A DNA stretch of 64,000 nucleotides from Adiantum capillus-veneris (Eukaryota > Streptophyta > Polypodiopsida > Polypodiales > Pteridaceae): contig CM043946.1 of the NCBI GenBank assembly GCA_014529385.2, positions 19,547,077-19,611,076 of the forward strand. Direction: 5' to 3'. Below are positions 59,411-64,000 of the stretch, piece by piece; within the stretch, counting starts at the first letter, position 1; each line of letters opens with the position of its first letter. The notes under the pieces were generated by a model. That model was not told where the DNA came from. It did not search any database and worked only from the letters and a program-made list of their open reading frames with translations. The position numbers and the translations under genes were made by a program.

Positions 59411-60540
59411 CGCGGTAGATCTTTGACAAAATCAAGAATAAGGATCAACAAAAGATCAAGTGTCTCCTACATTGTTCAAATTCAACATATGTGGAGAAAC
59501 ATGACTCAAAATTACTTGTTCAACTATGAAAGATCCAGATGTGACAAAGAATCTAATGTATTGTGAAATGTCAATAATGATGGGAAATCCACCAATAAAG
59601 AGGTAGAAGAAACAGTGTACCCAAGCTCAAAAATGCTCGTTCCTAGCTTTGGAGTGGCCAAAACCGTACTCAAGTTGAGTATTGGGGAGTTCAAGGAAAC
59701 TTTCAACATAATCAACTCCCATCATATTGAACGTCGTCTTCCAAGTCTTCTTAATAACGTTCAGTTAAACCAAAGGTCCCCTAACTAACCTAAACGTGCA
59801 CTAATTTGCCATATATTTGCGGCTTTCGAGTTCATTTTAACTAATTTTTTATTATGCGTTCGTATTTAGTTAATCTGCTAAATTTTTGTAGTCCAAAATG
59901 TATGCCCTCCTAGTTTCTAGTCCAGCTATCCAATCTCAACCTAAGCTCTCACTTATACATCTTACTTTTTCTTATCTAAACCAATAAACCAATTAACCAC
60001 CGATCTCCATTTAAATTTTTTTCGATATGATTTTTCATCAAAATACTAAGCAAACACGCTTGCACAAGTTCAATTTATCTATGTGTTTAACTTTACCAAC
60101 CTCCAAACCCACTAGACATTATAATTTCACAATAAGTTTTTCTAGAGTTCTCTCTTTATTTCAATGCTTTAGTCACTTAATGGACTTTAATCATTCCTGT
60201 TCCTCTTAAAATGCCAAATAGATCACAATGAACTCTCAATTTCCATTAAGATTTTGTAATATATAAATGTAAAGACAACTACTTTTCTATTTCGTTTATG
60301 AATACGATGCACACTAATGACTCTATTTCAAAGTTTTTCTTTTCTTTTATTTTTTTAGTTTTAATATTTTAAAGTGATAACTTTCTGCATGATTTTCTAA
60401 CATTTCGTAATATGTAAAATAAACAAAAGAACAAATATTATCATTTCGATTTATAGCAATATTACTGACCAATGACGCTTTTAAAACAATTTTCCACGCT
60501 TACTCGTGTGATCGCAATTTTGTTATGCTGCCTCGTTGTA
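59411..60540. other. AT-rich non-coding DNA
   Basis: No frame with a known domain on either strand. No LTR boundary or primer site was seen. Confidence 0.55.
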
Positions 60541-60853
60541 TTCTCTCTCGCTTCAATGGAGTTCAAAAATCGTCTCTCTCCATCTCTCAATATGATGCTT
60601 TCTCTCTCTTTCTTTTTCTAATTCCTGCTCTCCCACACACTAACACACTAACATAAACACTCTCTTTATATGTCTAACTATAGCGCTACACAGTCACACA
60701 CTTACATAGACAAGCAGTCAACATTTCTTCCTTCTCTCTCTTCTATTCTCTCTCTAGCTCTAGCAACATATTCTGCTTCTCTCTCTTCGTTTTTGCTTAC
60801 TAACACATCTTCTCTCTCCTTGCAACCTACTAATTGCACACATACACAGGCAG

Positions 60854-60892
<39 letters not shown>

Positions 60893-61672
60893 ACTTACAA
60901 ACACACAAGCTACCTACTCCTCCCGCTTAGATGCTCTCCCTCTACACATCAACTGTTTGTGGCTTCCCTATCTCTCTCTAACTAATTAACTGTGCCCACT
61001 TCTTGCTCTCGGCTCTTTGATCACATTTTCTCTCTCTAAAATTCTTCACATGACCTACATACACACTCATTGCTATAGAGAACTCCCCTTCTCTCACTAG
61101 CATTAACAGAACTTTCTCTCTCTCTCATACTAACACACACACACACACACACACACAACACTATTGCTCATGACTCTCCCTGCTCTCGACTCCTTGCGAC
61201 ATCTCTCCTCTCCCACTGCTCATGCTCGCAACCCTCTCTCAACTGCTTGCGGCCTCTCACTATGGCAACCCTCTCTCGCCCCGCTGACTAGCATTGCCTT
61301 CTACAGCACCCGGCTTCCTCTCGAGCTCGCCTACAGCATCTCCTTCATCTCCCCAAGGAGTACACACATAGAGGGTTGCGCACTTGGGCTCTCTCCTCCT
61401 CCTCACTCTCATTCTCTCTCTCTCTTTACTCAGTCATGCACCATCCCCCTCATAGGAGGATGCGCTGCTCTCACAGGGTACCTTCTCTCTCCCCGCTCAC
61501 TACATGGCGACAATCTCTCTCTCTTCCTATGCTCTGCACACACAACATCGCAGCCCTACTCAGCTCCCCGTAACTACTCATGCTCGCGCCCCTTCTCGGC
61601 TCTGCCTCGCAACCTCTCTCGTTCTGGCAACCCTCTCCCTTCAGCGGCGGTTCTCAGGAAGACCATAAAATA
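60541..61672. repeat. pyrimidine-rich region with (TC)n and (CA)n microsatellites
   Basis: Dense CT-rich sequence resembles that at 1.8-2.7 kb in style. Runs include (CT)n at about 60858-60891 and (AC)n at 61134-61157. The 169-codon frame at 61164-61673 is Ser/Leu/Pro-rich because of composition and lacks a domain, so I do not call it a gene. Confidence 0.8.
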
Positions 61673-62578
61673 ACGTTTTCTTTAATTGTTTTTTTTAATG
61701 ATCTTTAGAATACCTAGTTCTCACCACAAAAAAAAACATTCGATGTCGTACTGACCATCTCAGAAAACCTCAAAAATCTATCCGACCAGAATTGGACTCA
61801 AGACCTTGCACTTTCTATTGCCTCAAAGCCTCACCATTTCTCTCCTTCTCTCGGTCTTTCAGTCAAAGTTTGAAGCTTTTCCCGGTACTCACAATAAAAC
61901 TTGTGTAAACCTCCCGTTTCTTCAAACGCAAGCTCAAAATCTAACTAGGATTTTACTGTTTCAACCGGTTGAAATGTATTGCATTAACACAAAATATGGC
62001 AAACTCACAGGACTTCGAAGGTCTATTTCGGCTAAGATTAAACTCAAGACCTTACTACTGCACTTTCACTTGGACTGGATATGGGGTGACGCATCTATCC
62101 TACAAAATCAATCATAAAAAGAAGAATTTTCTTACATCATAAAGCAACAATAAGGAATTTTAAAGAATCCATTCCGACTAATCTCAAGCTCGCAACCCCG
62201 TTGCGGTCACTAATACCTATGAAATTTTTGAGTTTCTTTCAGACCAAGCTTAAAATCTAGCTAGCATCTGATCATTTAGCCAGCTAAACTTTGGCTAGGA
62301 ACTCATTTAAAACTAGTAATATCCTATTCATCATAAACTAAGATACCTAATGGCCATAGCTTGAATTTGAAGTCGTTAAGATAACTATCAACAACAAGCT
62401 CCCTACAACTAACTCCAGCCATCAAGTGACTAACTACCTTCAATAAAAGCATATCAACAAGCACTTATAAAACTTGACAAATCTTAACATCAATGCATCC
62501 ATTATGGCAATCATTAACATGTTGATGCACCTAACATGCCCATGAAAATCCCAATTAACCCCAGTTTTGGTACAAAGT
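61673..62578. other. non-coding, nothing recognised
   Basis: Short frames only; no repeat boundary identified until the CACTAC motif at 62579. Confidence 0.5.
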
Positions 62579-62720
62579 CACTACAACACTACATGAAGAT
62601 ATCGACGCGTCTATATCGACGGACATTAGCGGGCGTCGATATACGCGTCGCAATGTGCGTCGATATACGCGTGGAAAGGATTTATTTGCCACGCATATAG
62701 CGACGCGTATATCGATGCAA
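62579..62720 (+). mobile_element. possible CACTA-type DNA transposon terminus with subterminal repeats
   Basis: Begins CACTACAACACTACATG, like the CACTA terminal motif. Four copies of a GCGTCGATATACGCGTCG-type unit follow: inverted at 62603-62621, direct at 62633-62650 and 62657-62672, inverted at 62701-62718. Clustered subterminal repeats in both orientations are how EnSpm/CACTA elements present transposase-binding sites. The other end is not in the window, so extent and orientation are open. The GC-richer segment to about 62810 may belong to it. Confidence 0.5.
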
Positions 62721-62837
62721 AAAAAATTGAGGGAAAAAAGCGAAACCCGCGCGCAGGGGCCATTTTCGCCTGCTCGGGTCTTGGCCGAAATCTGTTGTGC
62801 AGGTATTATGTCCATCTCCACCCTCCCCAACCCCCCT

Positions 62838-62843
<6 letters not shown>

Positions 62844-62875
<32 letters not shown>

Positions 62876-62905
62876 CTCTACATCGTGTGTGTGTGTGTGT
62901 GTGTG

Positions 62906-62960
<55 letters not shown>

Positions 62961-62972
62961 TAGATAGATAGA
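62844..62972. repeat. compound microsatellite (CT)n-(GT)n-(GA)n-(GATA)n
   Basis: (CT)15 at 62844-62873, (GT)11 at 62885-62906, (GA)24 at 62909-62956, then GATA repeats to 62972. The CT and GA blocks are mutually complementary and could form a long hairpin. The GATA/GA side is the 3' tail of the minus-strand LINE. Confidence 0.93.
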
Positions 62973-63004
62973 TTTTATTATCGTCCTCGGAGGTCAAATA
63001 TGAC

Positions 63005-64000
63005 CTATGGGACCAAAGTTACATGTGATGTAGTATGTGTATGGCTGATGAGTGACTCTCGATGCTCCAAAATTGTAGTGATGAGAGTCGCAATGGAGAG
63101 CCCACACTTTGGCTGGGAGAGGAAAGTGTGTAGGTCTAAGTTATGGCTGAAAATGTGAGAGAAGCAAGTTCGGATGTGATCAAAAGCTGAGCACTCTAGT
63201 AGTGTGTGGTACTCAGACTCTCGAACTTGCAGTGAGCATAATGTGCACAATCGATTTGACTCTTCTCCATTGCCCCAACGCCCTATCTCGCATCGAAGGA
63301 AATGGGAGCTAAGCCGAATTGCTGCGATAGTGCGTATCGCGGACAAGGGAATAGGCTCAAGCATGTAAGTGTGAGTACGGTTTCCTCTCTCAGCGAAGAA
63401 CATGGTTTTGTAGTTGGGGGCAATATAGGTGGTGTAATGTATGAAGCGTGACCCACCGGATTTCTCCCAAGCTGTAATACATTGGCGTTGTAGAAAAGCT
63501 TCATTCACTTGAGAGTCAATTGAAGCATCATGTAGCAAGTGTAATGCATCCCATCTCCCAAACCACTTCTTTATGTCTTGCATCCATCCCGTGCTCAAGA
63601 TCTTGCTTTTATGCGTCTTTTGAACTTTTTTGCTTGCTTCCCATGCAATTGTAGGAAGTCGATGTGAGGGGTTTTGACGCATCTTTATGATGTACTCCAC
63701 AACCCTTTCCATGCCCATAACCTCAATTGGAAGAGATCCCGACTCAAGAAGTAAGAGCATATATGGTGTTTGTGTCTTAACTTGGAGAAAGTTTGTAAGA
63801 AAACGCTTTTGGACATTCTCAAACTCTTTCCAAGTAGACTTTGAGATGCTCCCGCCCCACACTTCAACTCCATAAAGAAGAACCGGTGTCACCAATGCAT
63901 CAAAAAGATACTTCTTGAGAACCCAACACTTGATGTTTCCCGCATTACTCATGTTCTCAAATGCATAATATGCTCTCTTTCCCGCTTCCAAACGACGCAT
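63005..64000 (-). pseudogene. LINE ORF2, C-terminal part, running off the window
   Basis: 331 codons are open with no stop to the window edge, so the copy may be intact here; it is labelled partial because the endonuclease and RT core lie beyond 64000. Motifs are those of the region after RT in plant non-LTR elements: YLFDALVTPVLLYGVEVW and ENVQKRFLTNFL, then a C-terminal zinc knuckle (CTLCSLQVRES then HTLLEC, about 63180-63230). The protein ends HVTLVP at a TAG. Only about 30 bases of 3'UTR (with a CCTCCGAGG mini-hairpin and AATAAAA) separate the stop from a TATC/TC microsatellite tail. Role: target-primed reverse transcription of the element RNA. Confidence 0.85.

Noticed and set aside
61164..61673. 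169-codon Ser/Leu/Pro-rich frame
   Set aside because: Length explained by pyrimidine-rich composition; no domain or gene signals.

Overview
This window is repeat-dominated nuclear DNA from a land plant. Long Ty3/gypsy and Ty1/copia retrotransposons, a LINE, a possible CACTA-type end, GT-AG intron signals and (TC)n tracts fill most of it. No intact single-copy host gene, rRNA, tRNA or CRISPR array was recognised. The very long elements and LINE style suit a large-genome fern, lycophyte or gymnosperm, but the species cannot be fixed from sequence alone. No search or alignment program was run. Homologies come from reading motifs, and divergences are counts by eye.

The left two thirds is a three-layer nest. 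Layer 1 (oldest) is a non-autonomous LTR element on the minus strand, 3139-34782, with LTRs of about 1.2 kb, gag remnants and no pol; ACGA flanks both ends. Layer 2 is a giant Ty3/gypsy element on the plus strand, 3761-30879, about 21.9 kb without its own insert. It sits inside the 3' LTR of layer 1, and the other layer-1 LTR at 33538-34782 preserves the empty target site. Layer 3 (youngest) is a 5.2 kb Ty1/copia element, 14730-19946, flanked by AAGGA, with 322-bp LTRs that differ at one base. It interrupts the giant element just after the integrase.

The giant element is the most unusual object. Its order is LTR, tRNA-Asp-type primer site, 1.6 kb leader, gag with several CCHC knuckles, a conserved linker, protease, RT-RNase H, integrase with two H2C2-like zinc modules, a second retropepsin-like domain, and a Trp-rich basic tail. 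Then come two coiled-coil accessory reading frames, a polypurine tract and the 3' LTR. The second accessory frame has its own TATA-like box and good intron signals. A CpG-rich palindromic motif (core CGATCGCGATCG) recurs nine times: in both LTRs, the 5' leader and the 3' spacer. Most genes carry stops and frameshifts.

The right third (34.8-64 kb) is a graveyard of fragments. It holds two diverged copies of an unknown repeat (34.9 and 38.0 kb), a purine-rich tract (37.6 kb), a Ty1/copia 5' end (41.2 kb), a minus-strand chromovirus pol fragment (42.5-44.2 kb), and a chromovirus 3' end at 49.3 kb abutting a decayed Tat-like gypsy with a second, archaeal-type RNase H (49.5-54.5 kb). After these come a diverged inverted repeat about 3.6 kb across (54.6-58.2 kb), a gypsy protease-linker fragment (58.75 kb), pyrimidine-rich DNA, a CACTA-like terminus (62.58 kb), and the C-terminal part of a LINE ORF2 on the minus strand that ends in a microsatellite tail and runs off the window.
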